Under the pieces are notes generated by a model. That model was given only the letters and a program-made list of their open reading frames with translations. It had not been told where the DNA came from and did no database searches. The position numbers and the translations under genes are program-made. DNA of 64,000 nucleotides from Strigops habroptila (lineage: Eukaryota; Chordata; Aves; Psittaciformes; Psittacidae), in contig NC_044279.2 of the NCBI RefSeq assembly GCF_004027225.2, positions 32,342,705 to 32,406,704 on the forward strand, in the 5' to 3' direction. Position 1 is the first letter of the stretch. Every line of letters starts with the position of its first letter. Below are positions 49,128 through 62,562 of this stretch, piece by piece.

Positions 49128-49660
49128 AGCGAGGGCTCTTACCCCCCGTCGCCCTGCCCGGCCCAGCCCAGCCCGGCCGCCGCGGCCCCTCACTGGGCTG
49201 GGACGGGGCGCCGGGCTATGGGGCCGGCCGGGCTTGCGGGGCGCCTCCCCGAGGGCTGAGGGGAACGGAGCAGAGAGCTCGGCGGGGCTGTCCGTGGAGA
49301 CTCGGCGCGCCTCTTCGCCGGGCTGGAAGGTGTGTCCAAGCGCATTCATTATGTCAGCCGGGGACGGGGAGTGATGGACGAGGCCAACAATGCCGCCTTG
49401 CCGGGCAGCCCCCCGGGAGAAGGGGGGTAGGGCGGGGAGCTGAGCGGTCCTGGCCCGGGGTGGCTGTCCCGCTTTGCCGCCCGCCGCCATGTCGGGGGCC
49501 CCCCTCAGGAGGTGCCCCCGGCCTCCCGACATGGCCGCGGGCCCGCGCCTCCCGCTGCGGGGCTGCACCTGTGTGTAGGGGAAGGGAAACGGCCTCTGGC
49601 CTCCGTCCCAGCGGGGAGGTGGCTCCAGTGCTGGCCGCGGCGAGATCATGTCGACCTAAT
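48570..49660. promoter_or_regulatory. CpG island over DBX2 exon 1 and upstream
   Basis: About 1.1 kb of very GC- and CpG-rich sequence centred on exon 1, with sharp falls to AT-rich DNA on both sides. CpG islands at developmental homeobox genes are common. The many long open frames on both strands here, including a 330-codon one, reflect the lack of stop codons in GC-rich DNA; only the DBX2 frame within 48791-49127 is supported. Confidence 0.85.
48791..49127 (-). CDS. DBX2: DBX2 exon 1 (N-terminus, eh1-like motif)
   Basis: The ATG at 49127 opens MLPSALYWDLVGSSALLNL, matching the conserved DBX2 start. GKSFLIENLLR (eh1-like) and PVPLKLCPAAEQ follow. The exon ends at codon 113, base 1, with the donor GTGAGC (phase 1). 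Compared with human DBX2, the segments after MLPSA and after the eh1-like motif are shorter. The same frame stays open for 174 further codons upstream to an ATG at 49649, but conservation favours 49127. Confidence 0.94.
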
Positions 49661-49820
49661 GATCCCATGAGGTAATGGGAAGATAGTCATTAGCTCACTC
49701 CCTCTGGGCTTTTTTATCTGCCCTTTTTTTTTTTTTCCCCTTTAGTTACCAACACACACGCTGGATTTTCAACATTTGTCTTAATAAATCTGATTAAGAT
49801 CAGCACTGAGCTGTTAATCA
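49657..49820 (-). promoter_or_regulatory. cluster of TAAT homeodomain cores upstream of DBX2
   Basis: TAAT/ATTA cores occur at about 49657, 49673, 49689, 49781, 49793 and 49815, just upstream of the CpG island, with a possible SOX core (ACAATG) near 49840. On the minus strand a TATA-like run (GATAAAAAAG) lies at about 49709-49718. The density suggests a homeodomain-responsive promoter-proximal region, but AT-rich DNA yields such cores readily. Confidence 0.35.
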
Positions 49821-49929
49821 CGTTTTCCTCGAGTTGTGGGACAATGCTTTCTGTGGGCATAAACATCCTTTGGCGGGGTGGCTCTGTTTATACTTCCTTG
49901 TGTGTATTCTTATTTATTTTCTTAGAGAC

Positions 49930-52254
49930 CATGTAATGTGGCGAAGATGTCTCATTTTCCGTTCAAACACACATGCAGAAAGTTAAGATTGAATGTGGTT
50001 CCCAAAGATCTGAAACCATCTCCCTGTTTTGCAGAGAAATCCTTTTGTTCCAAAACAGCTGTTCAGCAGTCTAATCTCAAGGATATTCCCTGCAAAATCC
50101 TCTGGAGCAGGTGTGTCCCTTACTTTTGTATAGCCCCTTGGACATCAGGGTAGTTCATCACTAAAACTAGCTGAAGTGGAATCATCTGTGTCCTCAGATA
50201 GCAAATGGGAAGGATTGTTTAACTGGTGCGGTACCAAGTAATACCTTGGGAGATGTGAATTAAGCTCTCAGATGTCCCAAGCTTTCCTTCATGTCCTTGG
50301 GTAGATTGGCCCTGTCAGAGTTTGGGCGCTTACTGCATTGGCATCAAGATGTTATTACCTGAAGTGAATGGGAACCTAAGAGTTGCTAAGGATGCTGCAT
50401 GCCAGGAGCCCATGTAGTCTGACCTTCTGTCTTCAGCAATAGCTGTAAATATGAGGAAGAATAAGACCAAGACAAGTGTATCTAATAGTTTTGCTCTGAT
50501 ACACTCCCATTCTTTAACTATTCTCAGCTTAATATTTCCACAGCTTAAGTACTTGCATTTACAGATCTAAAGGCTGTCGTCTTTGTAAACTCAATATATT
50601 AATGGAAGTATTTTATCTGTGAGCATTTTGAAATTGGCGTTGCCTCTTGTCATAGAAAAGGACAGAATGTAGTCTGGTGGGTCCCAGAGTATATCTGAAG
50701 GTAATATACATCATTATAATATTAAGATGCAGAAATATGTATTTATCATTTCTCAGCTGTGTAGTTCAGTAAAGTATGATTAGCAAGTTGCATATTTTTG
50801 TGACATACAAGCCCAACACATGTAACTTTTGACAGTTTGTTCTGCTCCATGAAAGAGAGTAACTGGTTGCCACAGGATGGGTGAAGAGTTCATGTCAGGT
50901 TTCATCTGCATTTCCAGGGCTCAACCCATTCATTGCAATGTGTGCTTAAGCAGTTCACTTCCTCTCTTCTATTTTCATCTATCAGTCTATTCTCACTCAT
51001 ATTCTGGCTTTGCTCTCATAGCTATACCAACAAAGTACTGTGAACCAGATCAGGGAACTCATCCAGGTTTTAAATAAGACAGAAAATATTATTTTTCAAG
51101 AGACCTAGAACTGGTTGTGTGAGCTTAAGTAAAGGTAGTAGAGTAGAATAGCTGAATGACCTCATTAAACCAGGGCAGCATCTGAGCACCTGGTCTCTGG
51201 GATATATGTCCATAGCCCTGCTGAGCAGTGGTTAGCAAATTCTGTTTATCCTTTGAGCATGTGATAATCGGGTACAGTCAGGCCCAAAAGATGTGAAAAG
51301 CTGGAGAGCACAGTACAAGAAAGTGTAGATCTGGAGTCTGAACTGATTTGAGTGTAAAAACAAGTGGCATTCCTAAACCAAGATCCTTTCCAGTGAATGA
51401 AGCCTGGAAATGTGCGGCAAACAGATCCTGAGCCAAGGACCAAGACCTGAACACATACAGTAAGTAAACATGGTATTCACATGGTGAATAGCTCTCATTT
51501 CATTTTGTTCTGGAAACCTGGAAGGTACTTACTCTGTATTTGTATTTTGTCAATTTATTAATTTACCTTAACCAGACTAAAGGAGAAGAAAGTTTGACTA
51601 TACTTGTTATCTTGGCTTGCACTGGGAGATTGGAAAACATTAAGATCCACTTCTCAGGTTGCAGAATGCTCTGTTACGCCTTCCCCACTGGGAGTCCTGG
51701 GTACAGTCTTACTGCCAAGGCAAGCTATTTATTTAACATACCAAGCACAAAATCTGTGCAAGTAAATCAAAGTCTCCTTAATGATCCCTCTTCTGCATTA
51801 GCTCTGCCCTTTCTCAGATGGCATTTCCATCCTTGAGCTGCGGGATCTCTCCCTTACAGCTCCTTCCCTGTAGCAATTCACATTAAGCTGAATCCTGTTG
51901 TTAGTTCACACTTTCTTCCCATTGCTTTACAGGAAGCATGCATATTAGCTGTCAGAAGTTCCTCTTAACTTTCTTGCCAGTAATTTCTTACTTGTTGACA
52001 TTTTACTTACTTTCTTTTAAAGCTGCCAAATATATGCTGCAGCAGTCAACCACAAAATCCAAATAACAGAAACAATTCTTTATTCATTTCCTTATTTTAT
52101 ACTCTACCAGATTCAATCAGCACCTACATTATTTGCCAGATTTACATACATGTAATTTTTCTGTGAGCCCTTTTTGACAAAGGAGAACCTCCTTGGCTAA
52201 GAGAGCTGCTTAAGGTGTAAGCAGCTAAGGTGTACGTCTGCACTCCAGTAAATC
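49930..52254. other. upstream of DBX2, no gene recognised
   Basis: AT-rich unique sequence with short open frames only. No repeat family, exon or RNA gene was recognised. Confidence 0.5.
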
Positions 52255-54170
52255 CCCATCACTTGTAGAGGACTTCAGCTTAGCAGACATCTGCTGGAAG
52301 TACAATGCAGAAAACGATCTAGGAGGTTCCTGGAGCGTGTGACACAGCTGGTGTGGGAGCCAACGAGGGAAGGAGCCTGGTTGATAGAGTCCCTTGGGAG
52401 GAGGCCTGAAGGGCAAAGGAGTCCACGAAGGCTGGACATTCTTCAAGAAGGAAATCTTCAAGGCACAGGAGCAGCCCATCCCCATGTGCTGAAAGATGAG
52501 CTGGCAGGGATGAAGACTGGCCTGGCTGAACAGAGCTTTGGCTGAAACTCAGGAGAAAAAGGAGTTTTGGAAGGAGGTGCAGACTGCTCAGGAGGACTAC
52601 AAGGCTGCTGTGAGGTTATGCAGCAAGAAAATTAAGAGTGCCAAAGCCCAACTAAAAATTAATCTGGCTACTGCCATAAAAGTTGATAAAAAATGTTTCT
52701 ATAAATACGTTAGCAACAAAAGGAAGGCTAAGGAGAATCTTCATCCTTTATTCAATGTGGGGGAAAGAGTGACAAAGGATGAGGAAAAGGCTGAGGTACT
52801 TAATGCCTTCTTTGCCTCAGTCTGTAGTAGTAAAACCATTTGTCTCCAGGTATTCAGCCCCCTGAGCTGGAAGACAGGGACGGGGAGGTGAATGAAGCCT
52901 CCATAATCCAAGAGGAAATGGTCAACAACCTGCTACACCATTCAGACACACACAAGCCCATGAGGCTGGGTGGGATTCACCCAATGGTACTGAGGGCGCT
53001 GGTGGAAATGCTCACCAAGCCACTTTCTATCATTTATCAGCAGTCCTGGCTTACCAGGGAGGTCCAGTTGACAGGAAGTTGCAAATGTGACTCCCATCTG
53101 CAAGAAGGGCTGGAAGAAGGATCTGGGGACCTACAGGCCTGTCATCCTGATCTCAGTGCTGTGGGAGGTTATGGGGCAAATCATCTTGAGTGCCACCACA
53201 CAGCATGTACAGGACACCCAAGCGATCAGGCCCAGTGAGCAAGGGTTTATGAAAGACAGGTCCTGTTTGACTAACCTGAGCTCCTTCTATGACAAGGTGA
53301 CCCACTTAATGGATGAGGAAAAGTCTCTGGATGCTGTCTGCCTAGATTTCAGTAAAGGCTTTGACACCATTTCCCACAGCATTCTCCTGGAGTAACTGGC
53401 TGCTCATGGCTTGGACGGGTGCACTCTTCGCTGGGTAAAAAACTGGCTGGATGGCCGGGTCCAAAGCGTGGTGGTGAATGGAGTTAAATACAGTTGGCAG
53501 TGAGTCACAGGTCGTGTCCCCCTGTGTTCAGTGTTGGCACCAGCTCTGTTTAATATCTTTATCAATGATCTGGATGAGGGGATCAAGTGCGCTCTCAGTC
53601 AGTTTGCAGATGAGACAAAGTTGGGTGGGAGTGTCGACCTGTTTCAGGATAGGAATGATCTACAGAGGGGTCTGGACAGGCTGGATAGATGGACTGAGGC
53701 AAGAAAGACAATGAAGTGCTGGGGTGTGTCCAAAGAAGGGCAATGAAGCTGGTGAATGGTCTGGAACACAAGTCTTATGATGAGCGGGTGAGGGAACTGG
53801 GGTTGTTTAGTCTGGAGAAAAGGAGGCTCAGTGGGGACCTTATCGCTCTCTACAACTACCTGAGAGAAGGTTGTAGCAAGGTAGCTGTCAGTCTCTTCTC
53901 CCAAGTAACAAGCAATAGGACTTGAGGAAACAGTCTCAGATTGCACCAGGGGAGGCTTAGATTGGTATATTAGGAAAAAAATCTACACCAAAAGGATTGT
54001 CAAGCATGGAAACAGGCTACCATCCCATCCACCATCCCTGGAAGTACTTAAAACACATGTAGATGTGGCGTTTAGGGACATGGTTCTGTTGTGGACTTGG
54101 TAGTTTCGGTTAATGGTTGAACTCCATCTTAAAGGTCTTTTCCAACCTAAACAGTTCTATGATTCTATGA
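52255..54170 (+). mobile_element. CR1 LINE, 5'-truncated, with broken ORF2
   Basis: This is the longest CR1 here, about 1.9 kb, and it ends in ATTCTATG-type octamers (GTTCTATGATTCTATGA). It encodes pieces of the non-LTR retrotransposon ORF2 protein: a linker region (52538-52891), then reverse transcriptase with FSKGFDTISHSILLE (about 53340-53395) and [13 protein letters not shown] ... FADETKLGG (53531-53746). The frame changes several times, so the element is dead. The usual active-site FADD reads FADE. About 400 bp usually found between the reverse-transcriptase end and the 3' region appear to be missing near 53.71 kb. Confidence 0.93.
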
Positions 54171-57100
54171 AATTACCCAAGGTATCCAAAGGATAATGGG
54201 GAAGCTCCTTTATTTTTCTGCGTAGGCTGGGTTGGAAACCAGTAGCATAGGTAACCCAGGAGAAGATGTATCTTCCAGGACCTTGTGACAGCAGCACCTG
54301 ATAAGCTTTGTAATTCAAAAGAAACATGTAAATAGGAAAAAAGCCCTACTTAGCCTGGGGCAAATTCACATTGTGCTGTTCCTGCCTACAAGTTTTCCCA
54401 AAGGCATCTCCAGTCAGCATGGGTAAAATGCCTAAAATTGATTTAAGAAGAGAAATCAGTCATTTAAATGCTCTTTACATTCTATTAAAATCAGATAATG
54501 TAAAAACACACCTGCCATTTCTGGGTGTGAAGATCTCACATGGTGTGAGCCGTCTGCCTCAATGCTTCCAAATAATGGTCCTCTTTGGCAGCATGAGGTG
54601 CTCAAACTATTACTGTAATTTTATTCCATATAGCCAAGAAGAAGGATCTTGATACTGAAACAGATGCACGCTTGCAGGACACGGAGATGAGGTAATTGAA
54701 CACAGGTCTTTTCTAATGCTCTCTTTGCTTAGGCGTGTTAAAGGCAGCTCTACCCAGTCATAATTTTACTGGATTCTGTGTATGACACTTTAGAGACATC
54801 TGTTTGAACTCATTAATTATTTCCAACTTTGCTTTTCCAGCAAAAATAATGCCATACTCTCTCTAGCTTTCTGTTTGTAAGCTTTGGAGTGACACATTCT
54901 ATGCGAAGGAGTGATATATGAATCCTACCAGAGTATGCATGCAATTCTTGAGATTGATCCTAAAGTTCAGGGCAAAAAATGCCCTGGACTTGGGCACCAA
55001 AATGCACTTCTAATACCATCATTATCTGCCATTTTCTAAGATAGATGCATTTTCCATGCTCTTGGAGATAGGTGTCCACGCTGGTCTAATCTGAGCATGG
55101 TAGATAGCAGTCCGAAAAAATACGTTCTTCAAAATGATACCGAGCTTGGCAAGCTCAGGCTGGGTGATGTTCATCACTGCAGAGCTGCTGTAGACTTTTA
55201 GGCAGATTTTCCTCTAAATTTCCCTTCCCCGCTCAAAAATCCCTCCCTTGACACTTTGGCGATGATCATACATAGGGAGACTGAGTGTCCTGGCCTCAGA
55301 GAGCAACTCACTGTCACGTTGTGCTAACGTGGGTGCAGACCCCTCTGGTTAACTCCAACCCAGAGACACCACAGAACCAGCAGTGGCAGAAGTAGTACAG
55401 GTACTCGGCAAACTGGGAGCAAAGCTACAGCTCAGCAGGAGGGATTTAAGTTTTGACTGCAAGTTAATTTCTATGTTCTTGTACCTTTCCCACACTATTC
55501 TGGCTTACACCTGCTGCTTTGTGTACCACGAAGCTTAGGACACAATTCAAATAAAAAGTATGGCACCTGCATGATGTATGGCATGAACCTATTATAAACT
55601 GACTTCTTAAGCATAGCTTACGCCAAAAAATGTTGTGGTGACTTGCACTGTGCAGACTTTTGCTGGATGAGCGTTACCTGCACCACTTTATGATTGGGTC
55701 TCTCACAGGCAGCCTGGGGAAGCTTTAGGTATCTCTTTCCAGGAAAGGGCAGGGTATGGAAGGAGAGGATTTGTGCACTCTGGCCAGGTTCGGGTCCTGC
55801 CACAGCTCAGTATTTCCTGCATTTGGTTTGGAAATATTTTCTGTCCATTGGGAGACATAGGTAGGGTTCAGAAAACAGAGTAGGAAACTATGCTGCTGTC
55901 TTGCTCTGCGTTCACCAACAAAGGGCAGCCTCAAGGAGAGCCTGGCAGGGCTTGTGCTGGATATGGGCTTCCGCTGTAGCTGCCCACATAAGCCACTTGT
56001 GAACCTCCCAGACCTTGCCAGCCACAGCTGCCTGACGAGGGAGCAGCAAGGCTGGCATCCAGCCCACAACATTAGAAGACTTGGGGCACCCTGTTGTTGC
56101 CATTTTCATTTCTGAGGAGGCAGTTTGCCTTGACACTTACTTCTCTTCCTACCTCCTGCTGGTTTTTTTTTTTACTGTCCTGACATCCTGAAAGCAATAT
56201 AAACTTTGCCAGGTTAGTCAGGCTTTTGAGAAGTCTAGATTTAGCTAAAGCATTTCACAGCACTCCCGGCTGAACTTAACCATTCACCAGGAAACTCTGC
56301 TGTGCTTAGGAATCGCCACCATTCTCAACAAACACAGATGGAATTAGCATTCTTTCAATCCAGTTCCATAAAAAGCTTCAAGAGCTCAGTTTCAAATGAC
56401 TGAAGTCATTTCCGTCAAATCTGGCTTGGCATTAGATCTCAGCAAGTTGCAAAAAAATACACAGAAGTGAAATGTTGAAGTGTGAAAAGAAATTGATTCC
56501 CTGACAAGTTATGTTGCAGATGTGCACAAAATCTTACTGCAGCATGCACCCTGACTTTCGTGCATGATTTTAACACATGTTGAAAGCTAGCTATATGGAT
56601 GTGACTGAGACTTTTAAAACTATGCTTCTCCCTGCAGAAACTGCACATGGAAAACTTTGGTCCTACAGGATTTTACTTGGAAATTTCATTTCGTGGTTTG
56701 GAATTTTTTTCACCTCTGTGACATATCAGGAATAAAGCAGAGCATGTGCAAGTTTATATAGTGGTACTTGTAGTTTACATATAATTAGACGGTAGCGGGA
56801 CCTATGTTCCCACTCTGATCCAAAGGATTCAGAAGGCAGTATATAAAATATACAGTGATTTCTCAGAAGATGACTTATATTCCTAAGAAGAAAGCATATT
56901 TACAACTCTGCTGATGTGAAATACAGAGCTTATCCAATAGTCTGTCCAGCATCATCTTCTACATCTTGGTATGCTTTACAGCAGTGTTAATACTTCAGGC
57001 ATCTGGTGATATTAAAAACAGAGCAAGGTGTTTTCTGAACGTCTTGGGTATTTCACACAACTTCTAATGTGTACCTTTATCCTCTTGGGAAAGTGATGGT

Positions 57101-60100
57101 GTTAGAGGCTTGTGTAATTATTTTAGGGAATGGTTTTCAATATTGGATTAACCAGCTAATGTTAATCCATGTAGTGCTCAAAAGCACCAGCTATTTCTAT
57201 GGTCAGAGCACTGTAATTCTCTCACATATCATGGTTTCAGGCTGTATTATTAGCAAAAGGCTAAATTATTACATTTTCTTCTAGCAATTTATAGATGTAA
57301 GTAGTTGAAGAAGGTGAGAGGGTTACAGTTTTCTTTACCCTTCCTTTCCAGGAGACTTCTTCTGTCCAGTCTCTCCTGTGGTCCATCTTCCTGCTATTTC
57401 CTATTAGAGCTGCTGCCACAGTTACCAAAGCTTTAGTGTCTTCAGATCAGAGGGTACAGCATGCTGCTGCTCTGCTCGAGCACAGGTGAGTCTGTCTCAA
57501 AATAACTGGGAGAGATGAAGAGTCTTTTTCTATCCCCTACATATGTTTCAATTAGTGTACTAGTTTCTTTACTATACATAGAAGGGCCCTACAATAAGAC
57601 ACATGCAGATAATGCTATTAAAAGAGAAATCAGTCATCATCATACTATAAGAGGGTGCATACTCTCTTCATGCTTCCTTCAAAAAGAACAACTTCAGTTA
57701 TTTTTTTAAACATTCTTCCTTAAACGCTAGAAATAATCATTTCTCAAAAAATAGCAGAGAATCAAGTGGAGGAATGTGTATGGAAAAAAGACTATTTGCC
57801 CATTTATTGACATAATTAATTTATTTTAAATCTTGTAATGTGACTCAGGGGAGCATGTGGTGTGGGTTACTGCATCCAGAAGCCTCTTACCCTCAATAGG
57901 TGAAGGTTCACAATTTGGTTAGGTCCCAAATGGCTGACTTGGATGACTCTGGCACTTCTTAACTGAAGTGTTAGGTACTATAATGAAATTTCAAGGCAAA
58001 AAACTCCACAAATAGCTTCTACAGTTGTGAAAGAAGTAAAACCTTGACAGCTAGGTCTCAACCCAACATTTACAATACTATTATGTGGTCCATTAGTCAT
58101 GCAGAACTCCCACTCGGGTAACAATGGATAAAAAGTACTGTACTCATTTCACTGTGGCAGTTTCTTTTCATTGCACATCATCATAACATCATGGAGATTT
58201 TTATGTTTGGTTTTTTTCACCAAGAGAAGCAAAGCTGTTACCAGAATAACAAAAAAGAAATCTAAATTCAGAGCAGAGAGGACAGTGTGGTCTGAGCTAG
58301 ACATGCTTTGCAAATGGTGCACAAGAAACAGAGGTTTGGCCACATTTCCTTTAATAACAAACAAATAAAACAGCATTGTTTTTTAATATAGCCATTCATT
58401 TATCCAAGGGCAATATCTTTCCTCTTTCTGCAGGTGGAATGACTATAATCTCTTTTCAAAGGAAGGACAGTGTAATTGCCAGTTTGATATTAGTAATTGA
58501 GCACTTTGCCTACACAATTCTGGGATCACCTATTGTATAAGTCTAGCCAAGGTATTACCAAAGAAAAATAGTAGTATTTCAGTGTGGTATTCTTGAAAGG
58601 CTCAAGCTTACCTGATCCAGCTAGCTGAAAGGTTACATACCATCATCATAGCTGAGCACTGCTAAAGTCAAGATTACTCTTCATGTTAGTCAGGCTTTTG
58701 GAGAACCATACCTTATAATTTCCGAAAGGAAATCTCACTATTTAGCTATCAGAGTTTTGCTGTGTTGTGGTAGTTTTTTCTGCCCACAAAGGAACCTTTA
58801 ATTATCGTGGTAAACAATAATGGATTGAAGCAAAACCCCCAAATATCCTGCTTCTTAGGAAACAAACATAAATGCTTCACCAACAATTTGGGGGGTGGGG
58901 GGAGAGAAGAAAAGGTTTGTGAAGCTTCCGTAAAGGTTATAGTCCAGCAGGAGAGTAGGTGGGAATCTTATATGGCTGCTGACTGCTGGGCAAAGCTTTT
59001 ATTGCTATGAGCAGTATAGGGACTGGGCAGCCTGACCAAGCACACTGAGCCAAAGGAGAGCAGGATTTCTGCAAGCAAAAAGAATAGAGCTCAAATCTAC
59101 ACACCCTAATTTCTCCTAATGGCTTCAGTGGGGCCAAATGACAGGCTGAGGCAAGAATACTGCTAAATAATCTCCAAAATGGTATTTTGCATTTCGGTAA
59201 GAGTTTCTAGGAAAGTCTGCCCTACGTGATACAAGTGTGTTTTGTTGTTGTGTTTTACTTTTTTTCCCCAGAAGTAACTCTTTGACATGTGTAGAGCACC
59301 ATGCCATGGGTGTCACATCTTTCCTGCATATATCTACAGGTCTGTAAAATTCCCTGTTTTTCAAAGGAAGGGTGGTAATCTAGTAAAATCCAGTAAAAGC
59401 AGGATTGGAAAAATCTTTCAAGATTAAATACTCCTTTATTGAAAATTAAATAACTTAATTTCTGGAAATTCTTTCTGTTTATGAACTAGAGCTATCACAT
59501 AAAACCATTAGGACTTACTAAAATTCCTCTGGAATTTTTTTGTTCACCAGACTACAGAAAATAAAAAAAAAGAATTTCTGGTTGTTCCTGATATGAATAG
59601 CCAGAAAGATGTATTTACTTCTGTGTACCAATTGCTCCCCAACAGTACTCTCAGCCGCTGTTTCCAGAACCCAAGGTACCTGAATGCTTAAGTGCTTATC
59701 TATGACTTCAGCCTTGTCTCATGTGAACGTCTGCCAGGGAGGAACTGGGCTGTCAGCTTCATCCCATCAAAAAGCCTTCCAGTGCCATGAGCTGAAGGCA
59801 GGTTCCAATTGTTAAGTCATTCTGGCCCGGGCTGAATTTAAAGTCAGGCTCCTGTAGCTAGCGGAAGTTGCTGGAGGCAACAGCTCAGCAAAAGGCATTA
59901 AAATCATATGCCTCATAATTAGTCTTTTGACTCAATTACCCATTTACTCTTTATTTTTATATCCAGTGGAACCTGAGGGCAGCAAATACTGCAGAAGGGG
60001 AACAAATCCCGTATAATAGTTCTTGTTTTGGTACATTCACTTAGTGGTGATTTATTAAGGGCTGCTGAATAAGCCTGATTAAAATGCATAAACAGTTCTG

Positions 60101-61057
60101 AACAGTAAACAACCATGTCTAAGGATGAAAAAATGGGACCCACATGCTGTGCATGGAAATTGCCCTTAACAACATGGCCTATTGTTGAACAGATAGGAAG
60201 CCAAAGGTTGCTTGTAATCAAATTTGAAGTTTCCCATCACTTATAAAAGCAACACTTCCTTGCGTAAACGTTTCAATTTGTTGTTGTTAAAAACTGCTTC
60301 CTGACTTAATCCCTATAGGAACCCACGATTTCTTTGACTGTCAGGTAGAAAGACAATTTCAGATAAAATAACTTTTAGATTTAGACAAAGTAAAATAAAT
60401 ACACTTAGCCCAAGCCATTCCTGCAGCAATAAAATCTGCATAGTTTCCTAAGATTAATTAGAAAAAATGACCCATTGCACCAGTTTAATCTCTTCTGAAA
60501 ATTTCCTCCGTTCTTGCAATTAAAATAATGCAAAATAGCAGAGATAGATAAAGCACAGTACAGCAGTACTAACCCTCGTAGCTTTGCATCTAGAAGCTCC
60601 CTGCAGGTCTTTTATTTTTCCCTTGATTTAACAAGGTTAATTAATTACAGAATTTTTCATATTAAATATCTAATCTAATGTACACTAAAAAATTATAGTC
60701 CTCCCACTGTTGGGGGGCTTTGAGTCATGCTTACAACAAACACAGGTGGATTTCAAAAAATAAAAGTTGCTTTCAATTACTTTGACAAATACAGCTTCAG
60801 AGCAATGAAACCCAAGTCCTAACTGTACTATAAATGCCATTACATTTCCCTCTGGATGCAACGGGAGCATTGCCAGAGGCTTCCAGAGAGCCAAGATTTC
60901 ACCCACTGCATTTGAGGTCTCTGAACAAAATGATGTCTCTTTAGCATTGTTATAATTCCTTCATCTTTTTTTTCCCCTGTAACAAATAGGAGCAAATTGT
61001 ATTTAACCACGTCCTCATGTATAAAACATGATTCTCTATTATCTGTTGTTGTTGAAA
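54171..61057. other. non-coding stretch, no gene recognised
   Basis: Unique AT-rich sequence. Open frames reach only about 115 codons and show no motif. No repeat family was recognised apart from short A/T runs. Confidence 0.5.
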
Positions 61058-61856
61058 GGTCCTGGACAGTTAGGGGTCCCTAACAACTGGAGAAAGCCAA
61101 ATGTTGCACCCATCCCCAAAAAGGACAAGCTGGGGAACTACAGGAACTAAATGGGCCTTGTGAGATTCACGAAGGACAAATGCAAATTGCTGTCCCTGGG
61201 AGGAAAGCACCCCTGCAGCAGCCCAGGCTGGGGAGCAGTTCTGCAGGAACAGCCCACCGTGGGGGCCTGGTAGTCAGCTGCGTGCCCTGGCAGCAAGGAC
61301 AGCCAGCTGCCTCATGTATGAACAGGGATGCAGCCTTTGGACTGTGGGAAGAGATTGTTTCCCGTTTCTCCACACTCATTAGACTACATCAAGATACTGC
61401 ATCCAGTTTTGAGCCCATCAATGCAAGAAAGAGATTGACAAATTGGAGTGAGTTCAGCAGAGACCCCCAAGCTGGTTGGGGACTGGAGCACTTGCCCAGT
61501 GAGAAGAAACTGAAGGAACTGGGCTTGATCAGCCTGAAACAGATAGCTTCAGGGGGCAACCACAGCCGCCCCCAGTACCTATGGGGAAGTTAGCAAGAAG
61601 GTGGAGTCAGGCTTTTCACAGCAGACCATGGAGAGAGAGCAAGAGCGATTCAGCCTGAATAGAAGGAAAAACTTTTTTTCCCGTTAGGAGAGTCAGGCAG
61701 TGGAAGAGGCTGTGCCGTCTCTATCCCTGGAGGTTTTCAAGAGCCAACTGGGTAAAGCACTGAGCAATGTGGTCTGATCTCAGAAATGACCCTGCTTTGA
61801 GCAGGACATTGGGCTAAAGACCTCCTGAGGTCTTCCCAGCCTGAATTATCCTAGGA
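61058..61856 (+). mobile_element. old, rearranged CR1 fragment
   Basis: The start ('caactggagaaagccaaatg', 'caaaaaggacaagctgggga') resembles the CR1 reverse-transcriptase region. It then jumps to the 3' region: 'gatactgcatccagttttga', 'aaactgaaggaactgggctt' and 'ccctggaggttttcaagagc'. It is diverged, internally deleted and lacks a clear octamer tail. It may belong to a different CR1 subfamily from the 52-kb copy. Confidence 0.75.
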
Positions 61857-62562
61857 GCTGATTTTAGTATTCAGAACAAAGTTCCTGATTACAGGTCTGT
61901 GTAAACTACTCTGCAACATGAAATCAACTTTTAATAAAGTTGTAATTGGGAATTTTCCATGTAATAGGCTTTACAATAGATATGCTGCCTGAGCTGAGAG
62001 AAGGTGGTGTGAAGAAGAATATTCCTAGATCTTTCTGGACAACCTTACAGCCCTTATGGGATCTTATACTGCGATAAGACTAGGATCCACAACACATGGA
62101 GTCCTTCCGTATTTATGTGTCTTCTGGGTAGATTATAAACTCCCATTTTTGCAGATACCCTTTTTTGGACCAAAATACTGAGTTATTTATTTCATATATC
62201 ATGGTCCATGACACTTAAGCTGAGCACAGTGAGGACTAGGAGGTCTGTGGGGCAGGAGAAAAGGCATTAAGAACCCCACTCTTTGAGCTGGGGAAGAGTC
62301 TTCATGTTCTGCTGTGGGATTGATCTAGTGAAGGCTTCGGCATGAGATGGACACTGGAGTGACAACCTCTATGTTGAAAGGTGACTGACTTCCATGGGCC
62401 ATGGGAGAACTTGAAGCCTGTGGGGCATTTAACTGTTGAAGATGTAGGTTTTGTAGTTGTCCAAAAGCTGGCGAGAAGTCTGGTTGGGCCAATGCCATAG
62501 ACACAGAAGCCTGTAATCATACTTCAAATGTTATGTCTGATAAGGATCTGCTTGAAACTGTA

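Noticed and set aside
48657-49649. 330-codon minus-strand frame taken as a single-exon protein
   Set aside because: Only its middle part (48791-49127) is DBX2 exon 1. The 3' part runs past the splice donor into intron and the 5' part is CpG-island sequence.
52225-53946. Several open frames of 60-132 codons
   Set aside because: They are fragments or antisense shadows of the CR1 ORF2, not host genes.
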